Source: Cryptomeria japonica (Eukaryota; Streptophyta; Pinopsida; Cupressales; Cupressaceae). Taken from it: a stretch of DNA of 64,000 nucleotides. The stretch is from assembly GCF_030272615.1 (NCBI RefSeq), contig NC_081412.1, forward strand, positions 692,730,083-692,794,082, in the 5' to 3' direction. A program made the translations under genes and the position numbers. Positions 55,231-64,000 of this stretch are shown here, piece by piece (within the stretch, counting starts at the first letter, position 1; every line of letters begins with the position of its first letter). The notes beneath the pieces were generated by a model. The model worked only from the letters and a program-made list of their open reading frames with translations, was not told where the DNA came from and ran no database searches.

Positions 55231-57295
55231 GAATTATGGTGAAGAGAGTGCAGAGTAAAGGGGTAGTGGCAGCTACTAGCACTATGTTAGAGACTACAAA
55301 ATTTAGTGTTGCAGTAGCAGAGAAGGAAGCCAAAGAGAAAGAGGCCCTCCAAGTTAAGTTGGAAACAGTTTTGAAGGCCTATAACAATGCCAAGGAGGAG
55401 GTAAGAGGTAAGGATAGCATCATTGCCAACCTGCAGAGCCAGTTGACAAGACAATACCATCAAGGTGAGTCTTCAACACTGATGATTTCCTCTTCTCCTG
55501 CAAGACCTCCACCTACTAGCCCTATCATTGAGTTCCCACCATCTCCAGCACCCTCCAGCTCTCAAATGATTGAAATCACTCCCCAAGAATTAGAAAACTT
55601 GAAAAAGGCTCAGGCCTTATATGCAAAGAAGTATGAGGAGAGAGTAAGGGCTACAATTTCTAGTTTTGCAGATACAATAAATGCCTCATTGATCTACAAC
55701 AATGTAGGTAAAATTATGGATATATGGAATGAGCTCAGGAGAGACAAGGCCATTTTGACACCTATTTTTGATAAATGGAGGCCTAGGGAGCAAGATTTAG
55801 AGTTTATGTGTGTATCCTGCGATGAAGCAAGGGTCAATCCCATCATCAAATCCACTTCTGATGCTGGTAAAGTCTTAATACAATTAGCAGCAGAGGTGGA
55901 TAATGTTGATAGGAAGGTTAATTTGTGCAAAAAGGAGTACACTGATCAAGTTTTCGAGTTGCTCCTAGGAGTTTTTGCTAGCCCGGATCAATTAAAGGAC
56001 AAACAAATGTGGCTTAAGGAGATAGAAGCTAAATTGTCAGCAAGAGTTAAAGGAATTATTGATCTAGATGATGCTTCTTTCTTTGTTGTGACAATACAAG
56101 AGATAGAGAAAATTAAGTCACATTATGGCTTTCTCAATTCAGAAGTCAACAAAATGAGAAATTCTTGAAAAAGGTTGACTAAGACCAAGGATAAAGTGAC
56201 TAATTTCTCATGGCTGACAGAAGAGGTGTATGGTGAGTGGGCAACTAAATATGCCACCCATGATCCAGAACAGTTGGAGAGCGCCCCTGAAAAAGTAGAA
56301 GAGGTTGCAACTAAACAGCTTGTTGAAGAAACTGGAGAGGCCGAAAAGAGCTTGTAACTGTTTTAGCAAAAATCTTGTAACCTCTTTATTTTGAAAGAAA
56401 TGATTGTAACAAACTCTCCTCGAGAATTCCAAAGCTTTGTGCATCCATGTTGTTATAAATGGATACTAGGACTAGAGGAAGAGGGATCGCAAAGAATTGT
56501 AAGAAAACGCTGCAGAAATTTATGTAAGCTTTTCTAAGTTTAATGGAGAATACTCAAAATTTCTTGTAATATTTCTTGAACTAAATATCAATATACAGAC
56601 TATCGGTTTTGAGTAAAGCTTTGTGTTGTCTTCAAGTGTGTTTACAAATTTGTTTACTACTTTCATTCTGAATAATCCAGGGTTGTTCTGTTTGAATGGA
56701 ATTGCAAAGCAATTTTAGTAGAAGTGTTCGTTAGCTTTTCTTTTTAGGAGGGAAATTAAAGATGCGGGGATCACTCATACCAGTAAACTCTTTGGAAGAG
56801 ACTTTGAATTTTGATGATCATAGCTTAATTTGGAATGCATAAATTCTTGTAGGTGTCAGGCATATACAAGGATTAATAGAAACCAAGCCAACGGGAAGCA
56901 TAAAGATGTTTTATTTGAGGAGTCTTATTTGAGTTTAGATGACTCTGTGACCTTGGATAAGGCACTGGTATTAATTGAAGTTGTTTATTGCATGTTTTTT
57001 TGATCGAAGTGCTGAATTTAAATATAATTTCCATTCTTTGTTTTCAGTTGATTTCAAGGTGAATAGATCCACTAGTTTTCTAGACTGGTTTGCTGTGGGT
57101 TTATGTTTGAAAGTTTGAATTCAATTCACAAAGGTATACCCACCTAAGCTTTGAGTAAGTCCTAAGTGTAGAAGGTTCAATCAAACCTTGTCATATGTTG
57201 TCTTGAGAATTTCCTTATCTTTAATGTCTCTTCTACATCGAGTTTAACCATATTATTCTAGGGATGATAAAGGGAGTTAGATTTTGAAGACAACG
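55231..57295 (+). repeat. 3' LTR of the + gypsy element, second part
   Basis: Resumes the LTR after the nested copy (GAATT duplication, then ATGGTGAAGAGAGTG as at ~22156). It ends GAAGACAACG at 57295, with the usual final A changed to G, followed by CCTTC. Confidence 0.9.
55236..56357 (+). pseudogene. LTR-encoded ORF, 3' LTR copy, C-terminal 373 codons
   Basis: Continues the frame of 33427-35946. It contains the coiled coil (VAVAEKEAKEKEALQVKLET), the Pro/Ser stretch (SSPARPPPTSP) and the helical C-terminus (EITPQELENLKKAQALYAKK, IMDIWNELRRDKAILTPIFD), with one TGA at 56166-56168. It ends EAEKSL and TAA at 56355. Confidence 0.85.
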
Positions 57296-58908
57296 CCTTC
57301 TTCTAGTTGTGAGACCATTCGAACATGCCAACCTTCATTCTTCAACAAAATCATTCCTACCTCAGTTCAACCAGCATTAGGGTCATGTAAACCTTCTTTT
57401 TCTTTCAACACACTATATTAGTCATACCAATCATATCAACCCAATAATCAAACCCCTTTCAACCAAAATCAAACCCCATTCAACCAAAGTCCAAATCAAA
57501 ATTCACATCAACCCAACATTCAAACCTCGTTCAACCAAAATCAAACCCCATTCAACCAATGTCCAAATCAAAATTTACACTAACCCAACATTCAAACCTC
57601 TTTCAACCAAAATCAAATCCCTTTCAACCAAAGCCCAAATCAACCATATCTATCCACAGTTTCATCATCACCTGAAGTCACACAAGACCAATCCATGTCA
57701 TCTCTATCTAATAACACAACCTCCAAAGGGCTATCCATCATAAAAAGCCAATCTAATCCAAGTCATGATTCAGAGAATCTCATTCGAAATCCTTCTTCAT
57801 CGGACCAAAATGTTGAAACATTCCAAAAATCTCCCATGCATTTTCAAACTCCTTCCCTGTGTCAAGAGGATGATCCAAAATCAAAAGAAATGAGTCTTGA
57901 AACAAATAAAGATCAAGAAAAAACACTTCCATCCTACCCAATTTTTCATCAAGATCCCACCGACCAAGAATCTTATGATGATCCCCGTTCTCTTTTCTAT
58001 TCCATTCATAATCAAACCCTTCCATCTCAAGAACAAAGTGTCATTTAGAGTCCCATCCAACATCCACCTCCTAAGAAAGATCAAGACATCCCTTCCATCC
58101 TTCCTAATATTCCCTTTAAAAACCAAGATCAAATCATACCTTTACCTTCATGTCCTAAACAAGATCCCAATATTTCTCCAAATCCTGATCAAGGTCCCTC
58201 CATCCCTTCATATCCATGTCATAATCCTCCATGTTCTTCACAAGATTCCCTCTCAAATAAACTTGCCATTTCTCCTAGTGATCCCAATACCTCTACACAA
58301 GTTGTTCATGAACCCCTTATTAATGAAATCACCAATCCCAATCATACTACACAGTTAAACTTGTCAACAATTATTTCATCATCTTATTTAAGTACAATCG
58401 TAACACTAGTTAATGAGATCAACACCTGGTTGACTTCATCATCCTCTTCAAGTGCATCAATAAAAATAGGCATAACACCCGCTCATGTCACAACTTTGAA
58501 ACCAAAAACAATTTGTCTCATACACTCACACTTGAATGATTGGGGGCAAGAGATCCTACCACGATTGGATTTCTTTGAAAATGATAAGGCTATACCTGAA
58601 TTCATCTGTTCTAGAGCTAGATTTCCATCTGTGATCCACAGAATCAAAAAAATAAGAAAATCAACATTGGAGATGCTAAACATATACACCTAGCTGAGTC
58701 CTTATATCCTATTGGAAAAGACATCTTTATCCAACTCTTTAAACAAAGACCAATGAACTACCTACACAAATATTATACCTAAAGGGTTGTTTAGTTTAGG
58801 TTTTACTTTCCGCGTTGCATATCATATCATTCAAAACATGACATTACATATAGTTTCTATCATGCTCTATGAAGTGTACCTATACTTGCAACCACAATGC
58901 ACTCAATA
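57296..58908 (+). pseudogene. Right half of the coding-like sequence split by the giant element
   Basis: Same phase as 17395-17716. The frame runs PSSSCETIRTCQPSFFNK, then Asn/Gln/Pro/Phe-rich repeats (NQTPFNQ), a long Ser/Pro/Asn/Asp-rich stretch, and a more ordered part (AHVTTLKPKTICLIHSHLND, WGQEILPRLDFFENDKAIPE, FICSRARFPSVIHRIKKIRK). It has stops at about 57418, 57580, 58046 and 58691, and possibly continues to 58908 (GLFSLGFTFRVAYHII). I do not recognise the protein. Composition suggests a disordered gag-like or accessory product of an older element. Confidence 0.5.
57441..57645 (+). repeat. ~72-bp coding tandem repeat (NQTPFNQ)
   Basis: Units share AATCAAACCCCATTCAACCAA and GTCCAAATCAAAATT with CAACCCAACATTCAAACCT, about two and a half copies. 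In the + frame they give TPFNQNQTPFNQSPNQN-like repeats. Confidence 0.7.
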
Positions 58909-59881
58909 AATCATTACAAGCATGGTTAGAAATTTAAATCAAAGAAATACAAAACCATAGCTAATCGACTTATTACCTCCTAGTAAATGCGAGTATGAAA
59001 AATGCGCTTAGATTTAATTATGCATATTCTGGTGACTTGACTACACTTAGAAGGAGGATTTGAATGATGAAAATGCATGATCTAGCAAGGATAGCATGAT
59101 TAAGCCATATGATTTCATGATTGATCTAGAAAATGAACTAAGATTAAGATGAAATTAAGCTAAAATTGATCATGATAACATTGCTAAAAAATGATAAACT
59201 AGAACCTAGATGCCTATAGTAACAATGCATAAGATGAAAATGAGATGGAATCCATATTGCTCAAAATGAGGTCTATTTATAGGATTTTCCAAGGCTAGGG
59301 GTGAGGTGGCAAGAATCAAAGGTCAAGATTGATCTAAAGATATCAATGGTTAAATTGGAGGAGGTTGGAAAAGGGGTTGGATTAAAGGGAACATCTGTCA
59401 TCTCTATGGTGACAAGTGTTAAGAGGCTTCTAGAAGAGTTAGATGAAAGGGAACACTTAGTGACAAGTGTCACAAAGGTTCTAGAAGATGTTGGATGAAA
59501 GGGGACATGGTGGTAGGTAGAATGGGTTAGGTTTAAGAGTGGTTAGGTTTAGGAGTGGTAGAAGTTAGGAGAATTTGAATTTAAAAATTCAAATAATAGG
59601 AAAAGGATAATTAATCTCAACAACTCATGAATTTGATTTGTTTTAATTAATTAAAGGATTTAGAAGAAATGATTTTAATGGAGGGTATTTTTTTTTAAAT
59701 TAATTAATCAAAGGGGTGAAATGAACCTATTAAGTAAATCCTTAGATTTATTAATAAGTAGATGAGAGTGGAGGATTTAATCAAATTGCCTAGTGAATTC
59801 AATTAAATTGGGAAGGGGGAGTATTAATTAAATAATTTCTTATTCAATTAATTATCTTCAGACCATTTTTAGGTGTATACA
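58909..59881 (-). repeat. LTR of a TGTATACACC family (-), left end uncertain
   Basis: On the minus strand the LTR starts TGTATACACCTAAAAATGG at 59881, right after the purine tract TCAAAGAGGGGAAAAA (revcomp of 59882-59897). It has AT-rich text as at 6040-6755 and a TATAAATA box at 59274-59281. The left end is not visible, so 58909 is only the end of the neighbouring frame. The 65-66 codon frames near 59273-59498 are not convincing. Confidence 0.5.
59274..59281 (-). promoter_or_regulatory. TATA box of the TGTATACACC LTR
   Basis: Minus strand CCTATAAATAGACC, about 600 bp from the LTR start; motif evidence only. Confidence 0.45.
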
Positions 59882-61439
59882 TTTTTCCCCTCTTTGAAGC
59901 GAGGTGTGATGATGCGTTGATTCAAAGAATAATCTCATTTTGATGCTGATATTGGTTTAATAGGATGCCCCAGCTCTTGATTGCTAAATTTCAGTATGAT
60001 GATGCCCCCTCGGGAGATCAATTGAGATAATTGATCTTTGGAGTTTCTGCAAGATTGATATCCCAATACATTTGATTTGATTTCTGCAACTGTGTTTTGA
60101 TGAAAATGTGAATTCTTTGATTAGCTTGATTCCTTAGATTGGTAAGATTGAAAAATGTTGATTGATTAGATTTAGTTTGGTTTCAAGAAGGATTCATCCT
60201 GTGTAAGACATGAATGATCATAGCATCTGGTTTTAGGAAGGATTCATCCTATATAAGACATGATCAGAATGTCTGGTTTCTAGAAGGATTCATCTTGTAT
60301 AAGACAACGATGATCAAAGCGTTTGGTTTCAGGAAGGATTCATTCTGTATAAGACATGATCAAAATGTCTGGTTTCAGGAAGGATACATCCTATATAAGA
60401 CATGATCAGAATCAATTAGGTTTGATTGATTGATTTGATTTGATAAGGTTGATTAGATAAAGAATTGACAGTTTGTTGATATCAAGTTGCTGAAATTTTT
60501 GGATATGCTGATTGTTGATTCTTTTGAGGGAGATAGCATAAGATTTTTGCTAGGTTCATAATATCATGAGAGAGATGAGTCATTATCCTGATTGTGTATA
60601 CACTTGTGATGATACTTGATGATTCATCTAATAGATTTAACCTTGGATAAAAGGAGCTTGTAGGATCTTATGAAAGAATGAAATGCAAGCTAAAATGTAA
60701 ATGAAAAATGCAATGGAATGCAAAGCTACGACTAGACTAATCACTAGATTATTTTGCATTTTTGTCATCATTGAGCTTTTGAAATATGGGAAGTGAGTGC
60801 AAACATCAGTGGTATAATTAAGCCATGGTGACCTGAGCACTACTTTCTTGGATTTTGATATAGCAAGATAGCACAAGCATCGAGGTATAATTGAGCCAAG
60901 ATGACCTGAGTGTTGCTTGAGTAAAACATGCAGTATTAATCATTTCAATATGCAAATTGGAAATGTCTTCAATGATACTCTGATGATCATGTCCTGAGAG
61001 AAATTTGCACATATTTAATGATTAATTTTCAAATACTAGACAAGAAAAATATCATGTTTCTTCCTTGTTTCTCTAGTCAATGACATCCTGGAGTCACTCA
61101 GAAATCATGATAGCGAAAATCAATATAGAAAAGTTGAACAATCATGTTAAAATCATTATCCAAAAAGTATTATCCACTGAAAAGTGTGTGATATGCTTAG
61201 ATTTATTTTGTGATAGTTTGATAGTTGATAGTTTGATCTCGTGTTCAATGTTGGATGTGTCTCAGTTTTCTCTTGATAAGAGTTGTCTGACTGTTGTTCT
61301 ACTTGTTTGATTAAGCTCAAAATGATCCAGAGTTTGCCCCCATCTAAGTGTAGGATTTTGCCCCAAGCCTAGAAACAAATTCGTTATGATATATCCAATG
61401 ATCCAAACCATGGTAAGAACCCACCTGAGATGTCTGCAT
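59882..61439. other. Non-coding stretch with polypurine tract and tandem repeats
   Basis: Begins with the polypurine tract of the LTR at its left. It contains the 50/46-bp tandem repeat (60178-60411) and a diverged direct repeat at about 60793-60850 and 60868-60925 (GGTATAATTAAGCCATGGTG and GGTATAATTGAGCCAAGATG, each followed by ACCTGAG). I find no convincing gene. Frames of 60-79 codons are short and repeat-derived. Confidence 0.5.
60178..60411 (+). repeat. Tandem repeat with alternating 50- and 46-bp units, five units
   Basis: Units start TGGTTT at 60178, 60228, 60274, 60324 and 60370, so the spacing alternates 50, 46, 50, 46. Each has AGGAAGGATTCATCCT or a close form, then TATAAGACA and TGATCA. 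Two neighbouring units make a 96-bp dimer. Confidence 0.8.
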
Positions 61440-62224
61440 TGTTAGGATTCCCAAAGATACTGAGAGAGGTGGTGAATCAGTTTCTAATCGGTATATCAAA
61501 TTACTTGATTTAAAACATGAAAAGCATATTAAAATTGTGTATCCGTAAACCAGAAATAATGCAATAACTAAGAATAATAACAAAAACATGAGAAGCACAA
61601 CATAACACAGTATTTTAATGAGGAAAACTAATGTGGGAAAAACTTTGGTGGGATTTGTGACCCACAATATTTGCTTACTGACCAATAAGGGAATATTACT
61701 CTTACAATAGGGGCCTGCACATGCAGGAAGGCCAAGTGCTTAGAGCTCACTGCTCAATTACAAAGGAAGTCACACTGACTTACAAAAATGGATTAATTTA
61801 ATCGAATGTCTTGTACTCCTTCAGATTAGCATCTGCTATGCCAGATTTAGTACCGGTTTAAGCTCTGCTACAACATAAACCCTTAACCAATAATTCGCAT
61901 ATTAGGTCTACTTTTACTTTTCCATGATTTGCATCCTATCTCTTGTCTACAAAATGATCTACAATGATCTCATACATATATGAGTCATATTACAATCTAC
62001 CATGTCAGCTTACAAAATATTTTACAATTAATTACAAAATACGTTAATACAAAATTATTGTCGGCCAGGATGTCGGTATTCTTCCTTTTCGCTGCTAGTG
62101 TTGTGTGCCGGTGTAGAGTCTGCTAGTGCCAGTGTTTGATAGTATCATATGATTACAAGGTTGCCATCAATGAAAATACCTTCAATCACCTAAAATTTCT
62201 CATTGGAGTGTGCATTTTCTGACA
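61440..62224 (-). repeat. 3' LTR of a copia element (-), 785 bp
   Basis: On the minus strand it starts TGTCAGAAAATGC at 62224, after the polypurine tract, and ends ...GGGAATCCTAACA at 61440, with the usual GATTCACCACCTCTCTCAGT near the end. The left flank is TGCAT (61435-61439). The other end of the element lies beyond the window. Confidence 0.8.
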
Positions 62225-62472
62225 ATCTCCCCCTTTGGCATTGATGGCAACACTCATGAGAAAAATTCAAGAATGCATTTGAAAATTGAAGTCCAAAAAA
62301 ATTTGCCAAAAACTATATGTCCAAAAATGTATGCTCCCCCTGAGTAGATAATCTCTACTTCCTTCTAACCATTTTTCTCATCACACTACTCCCCCTTTGA
62401 CATCAATGACAAAGGTTTTCATTCGCTGTCAGTGGAGTCCTGCCTAGATTCTTGTAACCGGTGGGTTACAAT
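62225..62472 (-). other. Polypurine tracts and 3' untranslated region of the copia element
   Basis: The minus strand has GCCAAAGGGGGAGAT next to the LTR (62225-62240), a second run TCAAAGGGGGAGT at about 62388-62400, and a shorter CAGGGGGAG near 62335-62343. All are preceded by text like TCATTGATGTC. No ORF is present. Confidence 0.7.
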
Positions 62473-63661
62473 CTAAAAAATATCTATCAAAATCAACTTT
62501 ATACTATTATTGAATGTTTTGCTATCTTTTATTGCCTCTTGTGTTCTTTGAACTATACCGGTGAGTACATGCATTTTCTCTTCTAGTGTCTTCAGTCCAG
62601 GAACTAGAGCCTCAGATATTTCTTTTCTTAAAGAAATGAGGTATTTTAGTCTTGGACCAAGTCTACATTTCAAGTCCTTTGCTTTATCCTTTATTCTCTG
62701 TTTGTCATTCTCTAACTTCTTGATTTTCTCTTCTAGCTCTGCAATCTTCTTTTCTATCTCCAAAAATGAATCTGATGATCCTATCAGATTGTTAGCAATG
62801 TTGTTAATCTTATCTTGTGCTTTTCTGATTTCCTTGTCAAGGTCTTTTGTTAAGATATTTGTTTTACAAGTGTCCCTATATAGTTTCTTGAAGTTAAAAA
62901 TTATTTCTCCAAGTTCTGGTAATAGGGTATCCATTTTCTCCTTGTTCTTCTTCACAATATCCTCAAAGAATTTCTCTTTTTCTTTAATCATTCTTTCCTT
63001 AAATGTATCCTCATTTATTTTATCAATAGTCAATATGTTGCTGGTGATGAACTTAGACAATGTGCCTAGTTGACCTAAAGAATCTTTATTATCAACAATG
63101 AACTTTGGTGCTATCAATTTAAGAATTTGAATTGTATCATCAATAGCCTTATAGGCTTGTGCATTACATTCTATGATCTTCTGTATTGAATCCAACAAGA
63201 CCTCTGTTACATTTGTATGTATGAATTCTGCCATAGAAGTACCAGATGTTTGTCTAATAGTTCTCACAATAGCCATGCTACCGGTGGTGGTAATCACCTT
63301 TCTTGATTCTACCTCTGGTAGGTCAGTCTGTGTTTGCATTTCTACAAACAAAGGTTTAGGCTTGTCAGTTTGGGCCAGTGGCACTGTTTCTGTCTGAACC
63401 TATATTTCAACCTGTACCTATTCTATTTTCTTTATATGTGTCTCAGAAGGTTTCTCTGAGCTTTCAACTGCCAATTTCTTAGATGTAGTCTCAGTTTGTA
63501 CCTCTGTACTCTCTTTTGCCGGTTCTTTAGATGGTTTTTCAGTTGTTTCTATTAGTTTCTTAGTGGTATCCACTGCCGGTTGCTCTCCCTATGTAGGTTT
63601 TTCTATGATTATCTCAACTTCTGTAGCCAGTGACTTAGTAGTCACTATTGGTATTTTGGTT
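62473..63661 (-). pseudogene. Extra ORF of a copia element, C-terminal part
   Basis: The frame comes from ~63661 and ends at 62473. An open piece of 303 codons starts MPLAQTDKPKPLFVEMQTQT. Upstream, to 63661, the same frame is Thr/Lys/Glu/Ser-rich (EKPSKEPAKESTEVQTET) with three or four stops. The C-terminus is helical and charged: IIECNAQAYKAIDDTIQILK, LLPELGEIIFNFKKLY, and a coiled coil (KIAELEEKIKKLENDKQRIK). It lies directly before the polypurine tract and 3' LTR, where env-like or extra ORFs occur. It shares the low-complexity linker and the LPELGEIIFNFKKLY-like helix (LSPQLKHILYLFRKL) with the extra ORF at 9598-12910. No transmembrane segment is seen. Function unknown. Confidence 0.65.
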
Positions 63662-63667
63662 TGGTTT

Positions 63668-64000
63668 TGTCATTGATGTCAACACCTACTATCAATTATC
63701 AACTTTGGCACTTTTGAGAATCAGCAACATTTATCGGCAAGCAAGTGACTTATGCATAGTCATCAGTATCTGGTACACCGATAGGATATAATGATCACTG
63801 ACACTAGGAATGACATAGAAAACACTTGGTTATGTCAAAGACATCATTTAGACAATTTGTCTTGAAGATTTGTTTATTGGCATATTCATACTTGCATAGT
63901 TGTTGTTATCGGCAAATAGGTCTAGGTTATACACTGGCAGGCTTATCTATTCCAGATCAGCATGACACACTATGGAGACATTTTATTATTGTTGTAAATG
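63668..64000 (+). repeat. Probable start of another copia-type LTR (partial)
   Basis: From TGTCATTGATGTCAACACC the text resembles the early U3 of the LTR at 541 (TGTTGTCATTGATGTCAATATG) and has several copies of TATCGGCA and TCATCAG-like words. It breaks the extra ORF at its left. Only 333 bp are in the window, so the call is tentative. Confidence 0.35.

Larger units (their letters stand above)
17717..57295 (+). mobile_element. Giant Ty3/gypsy retrotransposon (+), ~20.3 kb net, hosting a second copy
   Basis: The 5' LTR is 17717-24211, the internal region 24212-31395, and the 3' LTR 31396-35946 plus 55231-57295, split by the nested minus-strand copy. Flanking CCTTC duplications are perfect. 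The LTR ends are TGTTATCAC...GAAGACAACA; the last base is mutated to G at 57295. The primer-binding site is TGGCGACTCTATTGGGGA, resembling the type reported for Ogre/Tat elements. The internal order is gag, protease, cellular-type RNase H, RT, RNase H, integrase, with no chromodomain seen. Each LTR also holds a ~1,200-codon ORF. The family fits the Tat/Ogre branch of Ty3/gypsy by size, PBS and dual RNase H, but the RNase H position and the LTR ORF are unusual. Many stops make this copy non-functional. Confidence 0.92.

Noticed and set aside
57897-58358. A 153-codon + strand frame rich in Ile, Pro, Lys and Leu
   Set aside because: It overlaps, in another frame, the better-supported frame that continues in phase from 17716; composition explains its openness.
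60178-60411. CRISPR-like array
   Set aside because: Units are contiguous diverged tandem repeats without unique spacers, in plant nuclear DNA.
60637-60876. A 79-codon minus-strand frame
   Set aside because: Part of it lies in a local direct duplication (about 60793-60925) and it has no recognisable features; probably chance.

Overview
The window is plant nuclear DNA made almost entirely of nested, decayed LTR retrotransposons. I recognise no conventional host gene, rRNA, tRNA or organellar sequence. The giant Ty3/gypsy elements, the copia elements with CCHC gags, the AT-rich spacers and the C-to-T decay at CAG/CTG sites all fit a large seed-plant genome. A gymnosperm such as a conifer is my guess, but the sequence does not prove it.

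Layout. (1) 1-2000 is the 3' end of a Ty1/copia element on the + strand (RNase H tail, polypurine tract, 3' LTR). (2) 2000-5990 is a degraded copia element on the - strand with a gag but no pol. (3) 6040-8077 holds an AT-rich LTR remnant, short repeats and a roughly 59-bp tandem repeat. (4) 8078-16046 is a nearly complete non-autonomous copia-type element (-) with about 1.2-kb LTRs, a gag with five zinc-knuckle units, no pol, and a large extra ORF. It sits inside the 59-bp repeat with a near-perfect target duplication. (5) 16047-17716 and 57296-58908 are two halves of an older coding-like sequence split by the next element. (6) 17717-57295 is a giant Ty3/gypsy element on the + strand (about 20.3 kb net) with perfect CCTTC target duplications. 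A second copy of the same family, on the - strand (35947-55230, 19.3 kb), is inserted in its 3' LTR with a GAATG/GAATT duplication. (7) 58909-61439 holds a - strand LTR of another family and tandem repeats. (8) 61440-63661 is the 3' end of another copia element (-) with its own extra ORF. (9) 63668-64000 looks like the start of another LTR.

The most notable feature is the gypsy family. Its LTRs are about 6-6.6 kb, and each of the four LTR copies contains the same single reading frame of about 1,090-1,214 codons, starting MAPKR. The frame is broken only by nonsense codons and in-frame deletions. I do not recognise this protein. The internal region encodes gag, an aspartic protease, a cellular-type (additional) RNase H placed before reverse transcriptase, then RT, the usual RNase H and integrase. 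The primer-binding site resembles the one reported for Ogre/Tat elements. The copia elements at 8078-16046 and 61440-63661 carry an extra ORF between gag/pol and the 3' LTR. That ORF also starts MAPK in the one copy that keeps its start, and it has a similar layout: N-terminal helical domain, basic linker, helical C-terminus. The two may be distantly related.

How the parts work together: gag and pol would make the particle, reverse-transcribe from the tRNA primer and integrate. The LTRs provide promoters and terminators, and in this family also a protein gene. All copies in the window carry stops or frameshifts, so any activity would depend on other copies. Many of the stops are CAG to TAG, the mark expected from CHG methylation of silenced transposons.
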